Positions 22,956-36,600 are shown, counted from the first letter of the stretch. The stretch: 64,000 bases of DNA from Blattamonas nauphoetae (GCA_033064195.1 JARBJD010000211.1:62001-126000), one strand, 5' to 3'. Numbers and translations: made by a program. Notes: a model not told the origin generated them from the sequence alone.

Positions 22956-24779
22956 ATGACTCTGTCAAGCCTCGAGTAGAAGCTCAATCAATTCCAGAAT
23001 ACCACATCTATTCTCAAGAAGAATGAAACTTCCGATCGAATCAAGGAATCAATTTCCAACCCGTCGATTTTGAAGGCGCTCGATGCTGCATCATTAAACA
23101 CCGACCAAGGAAACAAATTATTCAGTCAAGGGGTGACTTGGAGCCGAATAGTATCGTGTTATATCCGAGGGATCAACGAAAATGTGTATTCAAATCGGGG
23201 ACAACGGACATTGGTGGATATCATGAATTGCTTGAAACAGATTCTACTGTTGGGGTTTGAAAAGCAGTGGAGGATTTCATCTTGCTTTCTACAGATAGCT
23301 GAACATGTGTGTACGATTCTGCAGACGGATCAGAATCAATTCTATCCGCCGTACCTTGATCTTCTTCTTCGTCTGACCGAATCGCCAGCCTTTTGTTTTG
23401 TGTTTGCTTCGCGATCTCAGCGCAAGCAACACCAGCATGTAAATGCGGGGAAATCGACATCGATTGCATTTCAGTCAACGACATCACAGTCGAGCGACGT
23501 GAAAGTTCCGTCACTCGATTCGGTTCTGAATCTTCTTGTTGTTTTGTCTGAAATGAACCCGAACCTCAAAAGACGATGTGTTCAATGCGTCTCGAACTTT
23601 CTTGTTCATACTCAACATGTATTGACAGATTCCGCTCTTGAACACAAACTGTTCGAGATCCCCGCAGCTGTGTGTCTGGAAGCCTCGAGCATGGATGAAG
23701 GATTTATCAGAGATGCCCTGTACCTTCTGAAAACCCTGATGATTATGCATCGTGAATCGCATTTGGGAGGAATTGGTCACGCTTCGAGTTGTCCGCTCTG
23801 TTCATCGTCATTCCGATCATTTTGGACGTCGTCATGGAAGATCTTGCGGATGCAGATGAATCGAAGGAAGACTTATCAAATTACGATTGAAGTGATGTCA
23901 GAACTAGTGACCGAATCGATGACACGTCTATCGTTGGATGGATCTCCTGAACCAAAAGATACAGTTGGCGTGAATATGGATCAATCTCGGCAAAAACACA
24001 AGCACACGTCACTTTTGAAGGAGATCACAAGAATAGATGAGAGCAACATGTTTCCTGGGCATGTTCCGCAAGTCGCTCCTTCAGGCCCTGCAAAGGTGTC
24101 AATGAGCACTTTCCTGCTGGATTCTCTACAACAGACTTTGTCGCTCCTCATTACTGACTTTAAGAACCATCACATTCATCAGACTCCAACCACCACGATA
24201 CTTTCATCGACACCGCACGATTCGCAAATTGAGCAGAAATCGCAAGATCTCTTCAACGTAATGGATTCCATTATTCTCCTTCTATCCACTCGTCCGTTTT
24301 CGAGTCCATTAATCTCGATGTATGTCCAGAATACACACTTCTCCAAGCTCGATTCCGTCTGGCTCTTCGTCTTCGTGACAATTCAGTCGACTCTCTCATC
24401 ATTTTCGTTTTCCTCAAAATCACTCACATCATCCTCGTCTCATACACTGTCAACCACCACTCTTCCCCTCCAATTCTTCCAGTTCACTCTGCATCGCCAT
24501 CCCTGCCTCGTTTCTCCGTTCGCACTTCATGGAATCGCCTCATTTGCACACGTGTTCATCAACAATCCCATCAAATCACTGAACTTCTGGGCGTTTGCCT
24601 GTCTGTCGTGCTGTTTCAGCCATCGTCACTCGTCCTCGTTTCTCCATCCTCCCCCACCCTCTTTTCGCAAATTCCACTCACTCAACAATCCAACTCCGAC
24701 TCCTCCTCTCTCCGGACACATCCGATCTCACTCGACAGGCACCACACCAGCGACTGTCAGTCCAATCACAGTCAACTAA
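22956..24779 (+). pseudogene. Truncated duplicate of the ATM 5' end, copy P1
   Basis: This aligns with the first 600 or so codons of the ATM gene at 40269 at very high identity. It begins at the matching ATG (MTLSSLE) but has TAG at codon 8 (22977-22979), where the parent has TAT. The next Met is at 23070. It ends by running out of homology after the codons for TTPAT (about 24757); the parent continues but this copy reads a short unrelated tail and stops. All FAT, kinase and FATC parts are missing, so it cannot be a kinase. P1 and P2 share the same breakpoint and many derived changes. Confidence 0.85.
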
Positions 24780-25075
24780 CTCAAACGAAGAGTCGGACGA
24801 CACGAACACGAATGACGAAGCCCCATACATCGACAGGCTCACGTTTTCGAGAGAGTGTGACATCTCCAGCACAACGAAGAGGCCATTTGAGGCAACTTGC
24901 GGTTGAACAATGATCGAGTGGTCTTGACCAATGAAGCGAAGATTCGAATGTTTGAGTTGGACATGCTCGCCGTCGTACTCTGTCTCGGAAAGAAGAAGGG
25001 TATTCGAGTTGGCCGAGAACGCATCAACAAGGTTTTATATACTGGCCGCGTGAGATACTGTGCACAGAGTGAAGA
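24758..25075 (-). pseudogene. S1: 5' fragment of a secreted surface-protein gene
   Basis: On the minus strand this matches the fragment at 37039-37248, which reads MLCSIIFVLCKLSHAAS followed by NTLLLSDTVYDGEH and HSNLHFIGQDHSI. That pattern (signal peptide, then short beta-strand turns) is typical of pectin-lyase-like beta-helix surface proteins. In S1 the start ATG is lost and a stop interrupts the beginning. Its inner end is fused tail to tail with P1. Confidence 0.6.
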
Positions 25076-25239
25076 TGACTGAACAGAGCCTGGATCGAAG
25101 ATTTTCGAAGGTGATGGTTGGTGTCCATCTTTCTCTGAATATGGAAAGTATTATCTTCCTTTCCCTCTGTTTTGTTCAGTAATGAGGAAAAATGATAAAA
25201 TTGTGACATGAAACGTGAAATCTACATCCAATATCCATT

Positions 25240-27176
25240 CTACCTCCATCCTGTCCAGATTCTGTGGTTCATCCCACTCTCCGAACTCCCACGTTTCAGG
25301 TACTCCACAATCTCTGATCGTATTCTGCAGTCCACTCGCGTCAGCCATTCTTCCATCGCATCTTCATGTCCTGCTTCTCGTTGTCTCTCCACTCTCTTCT
25401 TCCATCTCGACTTCTCATTCATCTTCATTCTCATATCGTCTTCTCTGATCATCTTCAGTCTCCCCCTCAAATCATCCTCGATTGTCGTCTCCACCAACCA
25501 CCCAACTTCCCACACCTCTCTTCCTGTCTCCGCAATCTCCCCATTTTCCAAGAGATCGCGCTCGAGCACCAACATCCGTGTCAAAAGAAGACCGATTTCT
25601 CTTGTGAGCTCATTGTCGCTTGAGTCATCTTTCTGAAGGAATTCTTCTCGCTGAAGAATGAACTGCAGATATTGCTTGGCTGGCTTCAACGCATGTTCAA
25701 ACTGCAACTTTCGGATTCTCTTCCGTGCTTCGTTGTCCTCAGTGATGACTTTTGGATTCCGAATCATGTTGAGGATGACCAAAATGTGACGAACATGGAA
25801 ATCACAGTGTGTAGTTGGAACTGCCATCGGCCTCGTGGTGACGAACATTCGTTCAATCAGATTCTCTTCCAGCAAGCGAGGAATCAGGTGAGGCAGATTG
25901 GCAGCGGAAAAGATGATCATTTCAAGATGAGAGTTGCGTGTCGGCGAAGAGTGATAGCACGTTCGCTCCAAAAGTGAGCACAGCTGCGGGACATCGGAGA
26001 AGGCAGATTCGACAACTGGATGGAGTGATGTGCGAAAGTCATCGAGACACGAAGCAGCACAGTTCCACGAATCATTGAGAACTTTCGTCAGCAGGGCGAT
26101 TTGTCTTGTAGGTGGACAAACCGACTCAGTTTTCAACTGCTCAAGCAGATCGAGGCAGACGATGATGGTTGAGTTGAGAAGAGGAACAAAGTCATCCTCG
26201 ATCAGTGTCTGGAAAAGATGAGAAGAGACAAAGGCAGACAATACGTTCGAATGGATGTGAATTCGCCACAAGAATGTCGAGGAGAGTGAATCCTTCAAAA
26301 AGAACGTCCAAAACAGTGTTTCCAGTGAGAATGGGTGATTCTGCGGGAAGTGTGGCGGAGAGAGCAGAGATGGTTCCATCCGAAGGCGACGATTCGGCGA
26401 AGAGTGACTTCATTTCCGAAACATGCTCGGCCAGTCTTCCACAAAGCCGTCCTGCGAATGGGACAAGCTCCGACGAACTGTCAGTCGAATCAGAAGGCAC
26501 ACTGAGTGTTTGCAGGAATGAACATGTTCTTGAAACACTGTTGTTGAAGGTGAGTAGCCCTTTGAGCGCCACCTTCGACATTTCGAGATGTGGGGAGAAA
26601 CACAGCTGGGCAATAATCATCCTTTGAAGATTGACTGACTCTGGACTCTCAGAATGATCCAGAAATGCGAGAAATTGTGTTTTGTGGTGGGCGAGGAAGA
26701 TGGAATATGATCGAGGAGTGGAAGTCAAGGTCACCAGACAATTTCCGAGCTGGTACAAAATGATGGAAATGTGGAAGAAATCATACCTCAGTGTTCATAT
26801 CATCATCCGAAATTGAGATCATCCAATCGAGCAGGAAGGAAGGAATCGACGATTCACAGATGCGAACACATTCACCTTCTGATGACTTCCCTGATCGAAG
26901 AAAGCATGAAAAAGAGTCCATGTGAACACAAAACATCGACAGACCAATCAGAGACAACAATTTTGGGAGAGTAATCTGAGAAATGATGACATCAAAAGAA
27001 TCACACTGGAACATCACATGGTTGCGTCTTTTCGCAATATACCTCAAGAGGTGTGATGTACTCCATATCAAGAATCGTTGAGAGGGCCCAATCAGATTCT
27101 GTCAAAATCATCAACAGCATGGAAGAAAATCAAGGCGAGACAAACTGGATACTAGAACGAGGAGACTATTCAACAT
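25240..27176 (-). CDS. R4: six-exon helical protein, family R
   Basis: Exons on the minus strand are 27176-27146, 27098-27007, 26975-26945, 26890-26787, 26749-26240 and 26208-25240, about 578 residues, TGA stop after HRIWTGWR. Introns are 47, 31, 54, 37 and 31 nt. The start is MLNSLLVLV and every exon has the family-standard length, so the gene looks intact. The C-terminal helix reads EVWEVGWLVETTIEDD, with a Thr-Thr where most copies have Lys-Thr. It is divergent from P2, whose ATG lies 278 bp away; the same head-to-head arrangement exists between R6 and the real ATM gene. Function unknown. Confidence 0.75.
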
Positions 27177-27453
27177 CAATGGACGTAGTTGTTCGCAATC
27201 TCCACACATCTGACGTAGAGACACTTCAAGAAAGTTCTGCAAGGATTTCAGATTGATTTCGAGAGAATTCGTCAAACTGTTTGTTTCACTTTTTCTGCGT
27301 TTATATCAGGATGTACTGATGTTTGGTCCACGAACATGGTATGGCTGTGCGATAAATAGTTGGGGAGATGTTTGAAAAGTGGAGAAAAAGTCAAGATTAA
27401 CGAATGGCGTTTGGAAACCGAGCTATTGATTGATCTTGCCCAAGTCAGAATTC

Positions 27454-29277
27454 ATGACTCTGTCAAGCCTCGAATATAAACTCAATCAATTCCAGAACAC
27501 CACATCTATTCTCAAGAAAAATGAAACTTCGGATCGAATCAAGGAATCAATTTCCAATCCGTCGATTTTGAAGGCGCTCGACGCTGCATCGTCCAGCATC
27601 GAGCAAGGAAACAAATTATTCAGTCAAGGGGTGACTTGGAGCCGAATAGTATCGTGTTATATCCGAGGGATCAACGAAAATGTTTATTCAAATCGGGGAC
27701 AATGGACATTGGTGGATATCATGAATTGCTTGAAACAGATTCTACTGTTGGGGTTTGAAAAGCAGTGGAGGATTTCATCTTGCTTCACACTGATAGCTGA
27801 ACATGTGTGTACGATTCTGCAGACGGATCAGAATCAATTCTATCCGCCGTACCTTGATCTTCTTCTTCGTCTGACCGAATCGCCAGCCTTTTGTTTTGTG
27901 TTTGCTTCGCGATCTCAGCGCAAGCAACACCAGCATGTAAATGCGGGGAAATCGACATCGATTGCATTTCAGTCAACGACATCACAGTCGAGCGACGTGA
28001 AAGTTCCGTCACTCGATTCGGTTCTGAATCTTCTTGTTGTTTTGTCTGAAATGAACCCGAACCTCAAAAGACGATGTGTTCAATGCGTCTCGAACTTTCT
28101 TGTTCATACTCAACATGTATTGACAGATTCCGCTCTTGAACTCAAACTGTTCGAGATCCCCGCAGCTGTGTGTCTGGAAGCCTCCAGCATGGATGAAGGA
28201 CTTATCGGAGATGCTCTCTACCTTCTGAAAACGCTGATTAGTATGCATCGTGAATCGCATTTGGGAGGAATTGGTCACGCTTCGAGTTGTCCGCTCTGTT
28301 CATCGTCATTCCGATCATTTTGGACGTCGTCATGGAAGATCTTGCGGATGCAGATGAATCGAAGGAAGACTTATCAAATTACGATTGAAGTGATGTCAGA
28401 ACTAGTGACCGAATCGATGACTCTTTTGTCGTTGGATGGATCTCCTGAACCAAGAAATTCGACTGACGTGAATATGGAGCAATCTCGGCGGAAAGGCAAG
28501 CATACGTCACTTTTGAAGGAGATCACAAGAATAGATGAGAGCAACATGTTTCCTGGGCACGTTCAGCAAGTCGCTCCTTCAGACCCGGCAAAAGTTTCAC
28601 TCCGCAATTTCCTCCTGGATTCTCTGCAACAGACTTTGTCGCTTCTCATTACTGACTTTAAGAACCATCACATTCATCAGACTCCAACCACCACGATCCT
28701 TTCATCGACACCGCAGGATTCCCAAATTGAGCAGAAATCGCAAGATCTCTTCAATCTTTTGGATTCCATTATTCTCCTTCTATCCACTCGTCCGTTCTCG
28801 AGTCCCCTAATCTCGATGTATGTCCAGAATTCGCACTTCTCCAAACTCGATTCCGTCTGGCTCTTCGTCTTCGTGACAATTCAGTCGACTCTCTCATCAT
28901 TTTCGTTTTCCTCAAAATCACTCACATCATCCTCGTCTCATACACTGTCAACCACCACTCTTCCCCTCCAATTCTTCCAGTTCACTCTGCATCGCCATCC
29001 CTGCCTCGTTTCTCCGTTCGCACTTCATGGAATCGCCTCATTTGCACACGTGTTCATCAACAATCCCATCAAATCACTGAACTTCTGGGCGTTTGCCTGT
29101 CTGTCGTGCTGTTTCAGCCATCGTCACTCGTCCTCGTTTCTCCATCCTCCCCCACCCTCTTTTCGCAAATTCCACTCACTCACCAATCCAGCTCCGACTC
29201 CTCCTCTCTCCGGACACATCCGATCTCACTCGACAGGCACCACACCAGCGACTGTCAGTCCAATCACAGTCAACTAA
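27454..29277 (+). pseudogene. Truncated duplicate of the ATM 5' end, copy P2
   Basis: A 607-residue open frame starts at the ATG equivalent to that of ATM (MTLSSLEYKLNQ) and matches the N-terminal 600 residues of ATM. Unlike P1 it has no early stop, so a short N-terminal ATM-like protein could still be made. It ends at the same breakpoint as P1 with the tail VSPITVN. It lacks all catalytic parts. The Cys-rich segment HASSCPLCSSSF is conserved. If expressed, it could act only as a fragment; most likely it is a relic of the segmental duplication. Confidence 0.8.
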
Positions 29278-29575
29278 CTCAAACGAAGAGTCGGACGACA
29301 CGAACACGAATGACGAAGCTCCATTCATCGACAGGCTCACGTTTCGAGAGAGTGACATCTCCAGCACAACGAAGAGGCCATTTGAGGCAACTTGCGGTTG
29401 AACAATGATCGAGTGGTCTTGACCAATGAAGCGAAGATTCGAATGTTTGAGTTGGACATGCTCGCCGTCGTACTCTGTCTCGGAGAGAAGAAGGGTATTC
29501 GAGTTGGCCGAGAACACATCAACAAGGTCTTTGATGCTGGCAGCGTGAGATTATTTGCTCCGAACGAAGATTATT
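29254..29575 (-). pseudogene. S2: 5' fragment of a secreted surface-protein gene
   Basis: The second copy of the same fragment, fused tail to tail to P2. The frame from 29517 reads MFSANSNTLLLSETEYDGEH, HSNLRFIGQDHSIIVQP and SSFVFVSSDSSFELVDC, the best preserved stretch of this family in the window. The signal-peptide end (29530-29575) is degraded. The tail after VDCDWTDS is antisense ATM sequence. Confidence 0.6.
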
Positions 29576-29718
29576 AAGCAGTGCCTGGATCAGAGATTGT
29601 CAAGACTGATTGTTTGAGTCAACACTTCTGAATAAAGATTAACATTCATATCTCCCTTGACCTCTGTTTAGTTCAGAAATGAGTCAAAATTATCAAATTG
29701 TGACGTGAAACGTGAAAT

Positions 29719-31672
29719 TTACATCCAATATCCATTAAATCTCCGTCCTGTCAAGAGTATGTGGTTCATCCCACTCTCCTTTTGAACTTGTCTGATGTAC
29801 TCCACAATCTCTGATCGTTTTTCATTGTCCTTTCGCGTCAGCCATCCTTCCAGTGCATCTTCATGTCCTGCTTCTCGTCGTCTCTCCGCCCGCTTCTTCC
29901 ATCTCCCTTTCTCTTTCTTCTTCATTTTCACATCGTCTTCTCTGATCTCCTTCAGTCTCTCCCCCAAATCTTCCTCGTTTGTCTTCTCCACCAACCACCC
30001 CACTTCCCACTCCTCTCTCCCACTCTCCACAATCTCACCATCTTCCAATAGATCTCGCTCGAGCAGAAGTGTCTGTTTCAACAGATCACCGATTCGAAAT
30101 GACAGACTAAAGCTGCTCGAGTCATCGTCCCGAAGGAACTCATCTCGCGGAAGAATGAACTGCAGATATTGCTTCGCTGGTTTCAACACATGTTCAAACT
30201 GCAGCTGTCGGGTCTCCCTCTGAACTTGTGTGTCTTGAGCGATAAATCTTGGATGCCTCATCAGGATGCTGATGGTCCCGATGAGTCTCAAATGGAATCC
30301 ACCATGTGTTGTTGGAACTGCCATCGGCCTGGTGGTGATGAACACTCGTTCAACCAGATTCTCGAGCAGCATGCGAGGTATCCGGAGAGGCAGACAGACG
30401 CTGAAGTTGATGAGCATTCCAAAATGAGAGTTGTGTGTCGGCGAAGAGTGACAGCATGTTCGCTCCAAAAGTGAGCACAGCTTTGGAAGATCGGTGAAGG
30501 TCCATTCGACAATTGGATAGGGTGATCTGTCAGAGACACAGTGACAGTAAGATATACAGTCCCATGAACGGTCGAGAACATCGATCAACTGAGCAGTTCG
30601 GCCAGCTGGTGGATGGTTCGATTCAGTTTTCTGTTGGTCAAGCAGATTAAGGCAGGCTTTGATGGTCGATTTGAGAAAAAGAACAAAGTTGCAGCAGTCG
30701 AGAATCTGGACAAGATGAGAAGAGATAAAGGCAGACCTCGAAAAAGGCGTGGTCATCGTATTTGAAAAGTGTTCGGAAGAGAGAGATTCCTTCACAGAGA
30801 ACCTCCAAAACAGTGTTCCCGCTGAGATGTGGTGATTCGGAGGGATGTCTGGCGGAGAGAGCAGAGATGGTTCCATCCGAAGGCGACGATTCGGTGAAGA
30901 GCGACTTCATTTCCGAAACAAGCTCGGCCAGTGTGGAACACAGCCGAGTTGCGAACGGGACAAGCTCCGACCAACGTATAGTGCAACCAGAAGGCACTTT
31001 GAGTTTTCGGAGGAAGGAGCATGTTTTTGAATCAGACTTGCATCGTTTGGAGAGCACTTCGAGAGCCATCTTCAAAATTTCGAGATGAGGTGAGAAACAA
31101 AGCTGGGCCAGATTCGACAAATGTGGAAAATATGACTCTGAATTCTCAGAATGATCGAGAAAGGCGAGGAATTGGGTCTTGTGGTGGGTGAGGAATGTTG
31201 AATACGATCGAAGTGTGGATGTCCACAACGAAAGACAATCTTCGATCTGGGACAAAAGGATGGAAAAATAGGAGAAGACAAACTTCAAAGAGTATGTTTT
31301 CATCCGAAATAGAGTCCATCCATTGGAGAAGGAAGGATGGAATCGACGATTCACAGATTCGAAGACATTCCGCTTCTGACGATTTTCCTGATCGACAAAA
31401 TCATGAAAAGAGCCCAAATGAACACAAAACATCGACAGACCAATCAGAGCCAACAATTTCGGGAGAGAAATCTGAGAAAGGATGACAAAAAAAGAATCAC
31501 ACTGGAACATCACATGGTTGCGTCTTTTCGCAATATTCCTCAAGAGGTTTGATGTATTCGATATCAAGAATTGCTGAGAGGGCTAAATCAGATTCTGTCA
31601 AAATCATCAACGAGAGTGAATGAAATCAAAGTGAGACAAACCAGTTGCTTGAGTGAGGAGAGTACTCAATAT
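29719..31672 (-). pseudogene. R5: family R copy with lost start codon, otherwise intact
   Basis: Minus-strand exons are 31672-31642, 31594-31503, 31471-31441, 31387-31284, 31246-30737 and 30705-29719. Introns are 47, 31, 53, 37 and 31 nt. The codon at the family start is ATA (31670-31672) rather than ATG, and no in-frame ATG follows in exon 1; the conserved Trp of SDWALS is Leu. All other exons are open and of standard length, ending ILLTGRRFNGYWM. It may be a young pseudogene, or translation may start elsewhere. Among copies it is nearest R6 at the C-terminus (both end in GYWM or GFWM). Confidence 0.65.
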
Positions 31673-32423
31673 TTCCGGACTGAGTGAGTTGTAATCGCCA
31701 CCGATTTGACGTAGAGACACTTTAAGAAAGTTCTACAAACAGTTGAGAGTATAATCGAGAGAAAATTGACAAACTGTTTGTTCAGCTTCGGTGCTGTCAA
31801 TTGGGGGAAGAGGTGAAGTTTTGTCGGCGAGCATGGGATGTCTTGTGAGAAGGAGTGAGGGAGGTTACCGTAAAGCTCACAAAAAGTCTGAGTGAAGTCT
31901 TAGGGATCCCGATTGAATCGCCTTTGGTTTGATCAATTTCGATGGTGTTCCGATGAACTCGAACTCCAATTCAAATGAGGAGAAAGACGAAACGATGATT
32001 CTTGGGCACGCACGGTGGATACAAAAATGTCTAAAGTAGAATTCTTTCCTCAAATGCAACATTTTTTTATTGTGGATCGATCGAGTTTATCAGCGAGGTT
32101 TTAAGAACCTCAACAGGTGTAAAATCTCACTACTTCATCACAACTAAATATTCTTTCTGTTTTCATCTTTTCCATTCTTCTCTTTCCTCAGAATATCTCA
32201 AAATTCGACAATAAAGCTGAAACGGTTTGTGTCATATTGTTCTCCTCATCATCATCGCTGTCACTCTTTCTCCCTCATCTCTAACTTCTCCAGAATTCTC
32301 CAACAATTGAGTCAGTGGTGGAATGGTTGAATGATTCGTCTATTCATCTCAGAAACAAAGTCAACTCATTCCAATGGTTCCACATTCCCTCTCTCTTCAC
32401 AACCAATACTTCAAAGAGTTGAA
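31673..32423. other. Spacer upstream of R5
   Basis: The first 130 bp are the R upstream block. The rest has no credible gene. Its position corresponds to where P fragments lie in the two previous units, but no ATM-like sequence remains here. Confidence 0.5.
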
Positions 32424-32507
32424 CGACACGAAAAAGAACGACGAAGTCCCATTCATCGACAGGCTCACGTTTTCGAGAAAGTGTGACATCTCCAGCACAA
32501 CGAACAG
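32424..32507 (-). pseudogene. S3, distal part, split from 37039-37248 by the 4.5-kb element
   Basis: This 84-bp piece matches the middle of S1 and S2 (TTCATCGACAGGCTCACG to CCAGCACAACGAA). It continues after the element at 37039, so the two pieces were one S copy before insertion. Confidence 0.7.
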
Positions 32508-33620
32508 GGGTAGGTCTAGACTCAGATCCGAAAAAGTCTAGACGCAGATCTGCAGATCGGTCTAGGCGCAGATCTCGAAGTCTACACGCAGATCTCTCTT
32601 TCTTCGTGTTATTTTCGACTTTGAATCACATTTTAATCTTCTCAAACCTAAATATAGACATCGTATCCTGTTTTTGGGCTTTTCACTTCACTTAACAGCA
32701 TTATTGCATCAGTTGATTCAAATCTCGATCAGAACCTGGGTTGATCAAGTCTCATCGCCTGCACAACGAATAACTGCACCTGGCTGGATGCTCCCCAGCA
32801 AGTGTTTGTTCTCCCATTCCTTTTCCATACTCCTTTTCATCATCATCGTTTCCACTACTGAATTCCACCAGCAACCAGCGTTTGCCAATGCCCCTGTAAA
32901 ATTCTGGATTCAATTTCACCAGATATCCTCTCTCCTCATGTCTCCAAGTTCACTCTCACTGATCTCCTCATCCATCCTCCAGGATCTCCAATCAGAATCG
33001 ACGGTTCACTCACCAATCGTATGCCCTTCTCTTCTTCGAATATCTCTCTTGACTTCATCATCAGCATCTCATCATTATTCTGGTCATTACCTTCCCATCT
33101 TTCTTAATCCTGATGACACTCTCGTTTCCTCCACACCTCAATCGATTTTGATCTGGAACCAGTCTCCTCCGCACATGGCTGAACATTACACCCCGCTTGA
33201 AAGAAGAACAATGAAACCAGGATGACAGGAAATGATGACGCAGGAAGAAATGTGCGAGAAGGAGCGAGAAAGGGGGCATCTAAAAGATGCAAATTCGGAG
33301 GAGAGTGAACGAGGACTGAGAAAGACTGTTGAAGAACAAAGGCTGAAAGATGAAACCAAAAACCAAAGATAAACATAATTACAAGGCTGTGGACAACATA
33401 ATGAGGTCAGACCAGGAAAGAAGCTGAAGGCGTGAGGAGTAACCAACTATGGCCCAAACGCGTTGTCCTCCCTGCCCAGTGCAAAGAGACATTGCAGATA
33501 TGAGAAAAGCCGGAAAAACACGAAGAATATACAAGAGGGAGTGCAAAGGATGAGGAGACGAGGCGGAGACACAGACATCGTTAAGGACACGCTTGTTCGA
33601 ACAAATGCGGTCTTCATGAC

Positions 33621-36600
33621 ATGCACCTTTGGCTTTGCGAGTGGTGGTTCCAAGGAAAAGACCATACACCCCTCGCTGTTGAAGATGGATGGTGGTACAC
33701 AGTCAATCACCCTTCTGAACATGACCAGCAGATCTACATCGATTTTGAAGCTGTCAACAGCTGATTCTGGACGAATAGTGTCCGAAAACGCAAACTCTCT
33801 TCCAGGCATCTATCGCCCTCGTCCAATCGTTCCTGGTCTCAATTGCCAAGCGAGATGATGGCATGGAAATCCTCCTTCTTCTCGTCGCTTTCTGAGAACT
33901 CGGAGTCTGTTCAGCGGATTGATGAACAGGAATTGGACCGTCTTGGCGGATGGAGGCGAGCAGTCCTCTTGATCGACGAAATCTGCATCATGTGCCGTGG
34001 ACAGGAAGACAATTTAATCCAATCTGTCGTCACAGAACTTGTCGACAACGGCGATATCTCCAAACTAACAAGGGTCCTCACGAAGATCATCGTAATCCCA
34101 GATGCCAACGCTAACACAAGACACCATCACACTCGACCACCTGACACTCAATTCAGTCAACAGAACAGCCAACCATTCTATTCATATTTGCGAGAGAATG
34201 ACAAGGCAGATCAGATTTCTACGCCCCTCACGCCAACACCACCGAAACAGACGTCGCCTTTCCTTGCCCTCACGAATACGCTTCTGTCGTTGCTCTCGTT
34301 CAACGCACAGGCTGTTATCACCGCACATCAGGACGAACATGTCCAGAATTATCCCTCTCTGCACACCATCGTGTTCGCGATCCTCTTTGCATCACCGAGA
34401 TCAATCACGCAACAATTGTTTGATGTGGTTTTTCTCATAATGACAAATACACCAGCGTCCCATCCCCTTTCTTCGCTGATCACTAAGCACCTAATTCCGC
34501 TCCTATTCAGCCCCATCACGTCAGTCCCTCTGACCCATCAACTCTCCCTCTTTCCTCCCCCAAAACCCAACCTTTCCGACAACCACGCCCTCCAAGAAGT
34601 CCTGACACTCTCACTCGCGGGTATTCCCTCATCTTCAGACGAGATCTCCTCGCGTGATCTGGTGTCCCTTCATCCGTGTACCGATTGCTCATACTGCCTA
34701 AACGCATGGAAACACAGAACAGGTGTTGCAGATCTCGAAGATGAATCGATCCCGACATTTCCTCTTTCTTCTGTCCCCCCTCCAGCAACTGTGTGAACTG
34801 GCGTGCCATTTGGTATCCACGAGTCACCCTCAAATCCTCTCTTTCTTCTCAAACTCGGTGTTCACCCAGCATATTCTTATTTTGTTCGGACAGATCCCCA
34901 TTTCTTCCTCGTTTAGTTTGCCCGCTCTTCGCTACCTTCGAACCGCCCTCCATTCGTCCAACACTCTTTTGACCTTATTTTTCCCCCCAAACACGCCAAA
35001 CATGACACTTCCGTCAATTTCTGGATTAGATTTTCATCATCTCCTTTCTTTGCTGGACCAGGTGAACCTGTCGTCCTTCCTCCCGCCCGCTCTCTTCGAC
35101 CACCCGTCATTCGCCCCAACCAATCCCTTCTATCTCATCTTCACTCCATTCCTGAAACACCGTCTGTCAGATCACGCTCTGAGCTCGTCCCTTCTCGAGT
35201 TTCTCCTCACCCTCCTTCCTCAAAACCACTCATCAGAAGAAACACGCCACGGGATCCTTCTTCTCTTCGTGTACCCGTTCATGGTGATGCAGTTTGCCCA
35301 GCGTGTCCGGACCATCGAGATGGAGGGGATGGAAGAACGGCGATTGGAGGAACAGAGCTTTCGGGAAGAGATGGCACGAGTCGAACAGAACTGGGTGGGT
35401 AACCTGAAGGACAAGGGGAAGGAAGAAATCATGCTTGATTTTGTCGAATGGCGTCTTGCTCGATTTGATTGTCATTCTGTAGCAACAGTCCAAACAATCA
35501 ACAACCACTCCCACACTCGCACAGTCTCTTTCACCCACAACACCCTTCTCGAGCTTCCTGAGGTGAAGGGAGTGGGGATGGTTGACGTGTTGGAGTGGCT
35601 GTGTCGAGACGAGTACATCCTCGAGCTGTGCGACGCTGTCTCCGAAGCGTTGGACGAAGATGGGACCCTCGAAGCTGATCTGGAGAAGTGGTGTTCGAAG
35701 ACAAGCGAGATTCAAGAGCAGCTTCTTGTCGACCTCAAACAACGAAACGCGCAGACGAGACTCGACGCCGAGCAGCAAAGGCAAGAGGAATGGGAGTTCT
35801 TCGTCAAGTCGAGAGCGGAAGAGGAGGAGTCGAAGGCACAGAAGGCCACTGTAGTCTCAATCGATTCTCCGCCAACCCAGCCTTCGCACATTCGGGGATC
35901 GTCGCCGTGGCAGACAGACTCTCCGCTGTTCTCAACATCGCAACACTCACCGGCGTCGATCTCTCGCTCCTTCCTCTCTCTTCAGATGGCGTCGACTAGT
36001 TGGATTCCCCCGTTCCCCTCCACCACTCCTCAGCCACGCAGCATCAACCACTCCCTCTCTGCCCAGCGCTTCATGTTTGAGGCTGGCAGTCTGAGCACAA
36101 TGTCCGACAGCACACCTCCCCTGATCAGTCTCAAAATCATGTCTCGATCGCCAGCCACGTCGGAAGAGTCTTCGGAGGCTGAGCAGAGCATCCCAACCAT
36201 CTTCCATTCGCTTCACAAGTCGTCGTCTGGGAAGCAGACAGTCCCTACAGCACAATCACCGAAATCAACCCAGTCACCACCGCATGAACCAAAGCAACCG
36301 ATCTTCGAGGAACTGCACTGTTCGCCGACAGATTCGCATCAGCTTCTCTTCAACACACCTCCCTTCCCACACTCCCTCCTCTCCGCTGCCACATCCTCCT
36401 CCCTGCCTCGACCCACTCCTCGCCCGCCTTCTCGCCAGTCCCCCACACTCCGTCCCTCAGGCAAAGAGGTCGAGACCGACACGTTGGGATCGTTTGAACT
36501 GGTTGGGATTGACGAGATTGAGGCTGTCGACACTGGACACTTCAACGCGTCGTCGCCCTTCTCTTCCTCTCCTTTCACGGCTTCTCTCTCGCGGTTCAGT

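Noticed and set aside
25208-25636. Plus-strand hydrophobic frames over R 3' ends (also 29795-30223 and 37479-37767)
   Set aside because: They recur in every R copy because they are the antisense of the charged C-terminal helix; the spliced minus-strand gene explains them.
33463-33858. 131-codon plus-strand frame at the start of the cargo gene in the 4.5-kb element
   Set aside because: The overlapping frame that splices into the helical exons at 33806 and 33915 has better protein character and matching introns.
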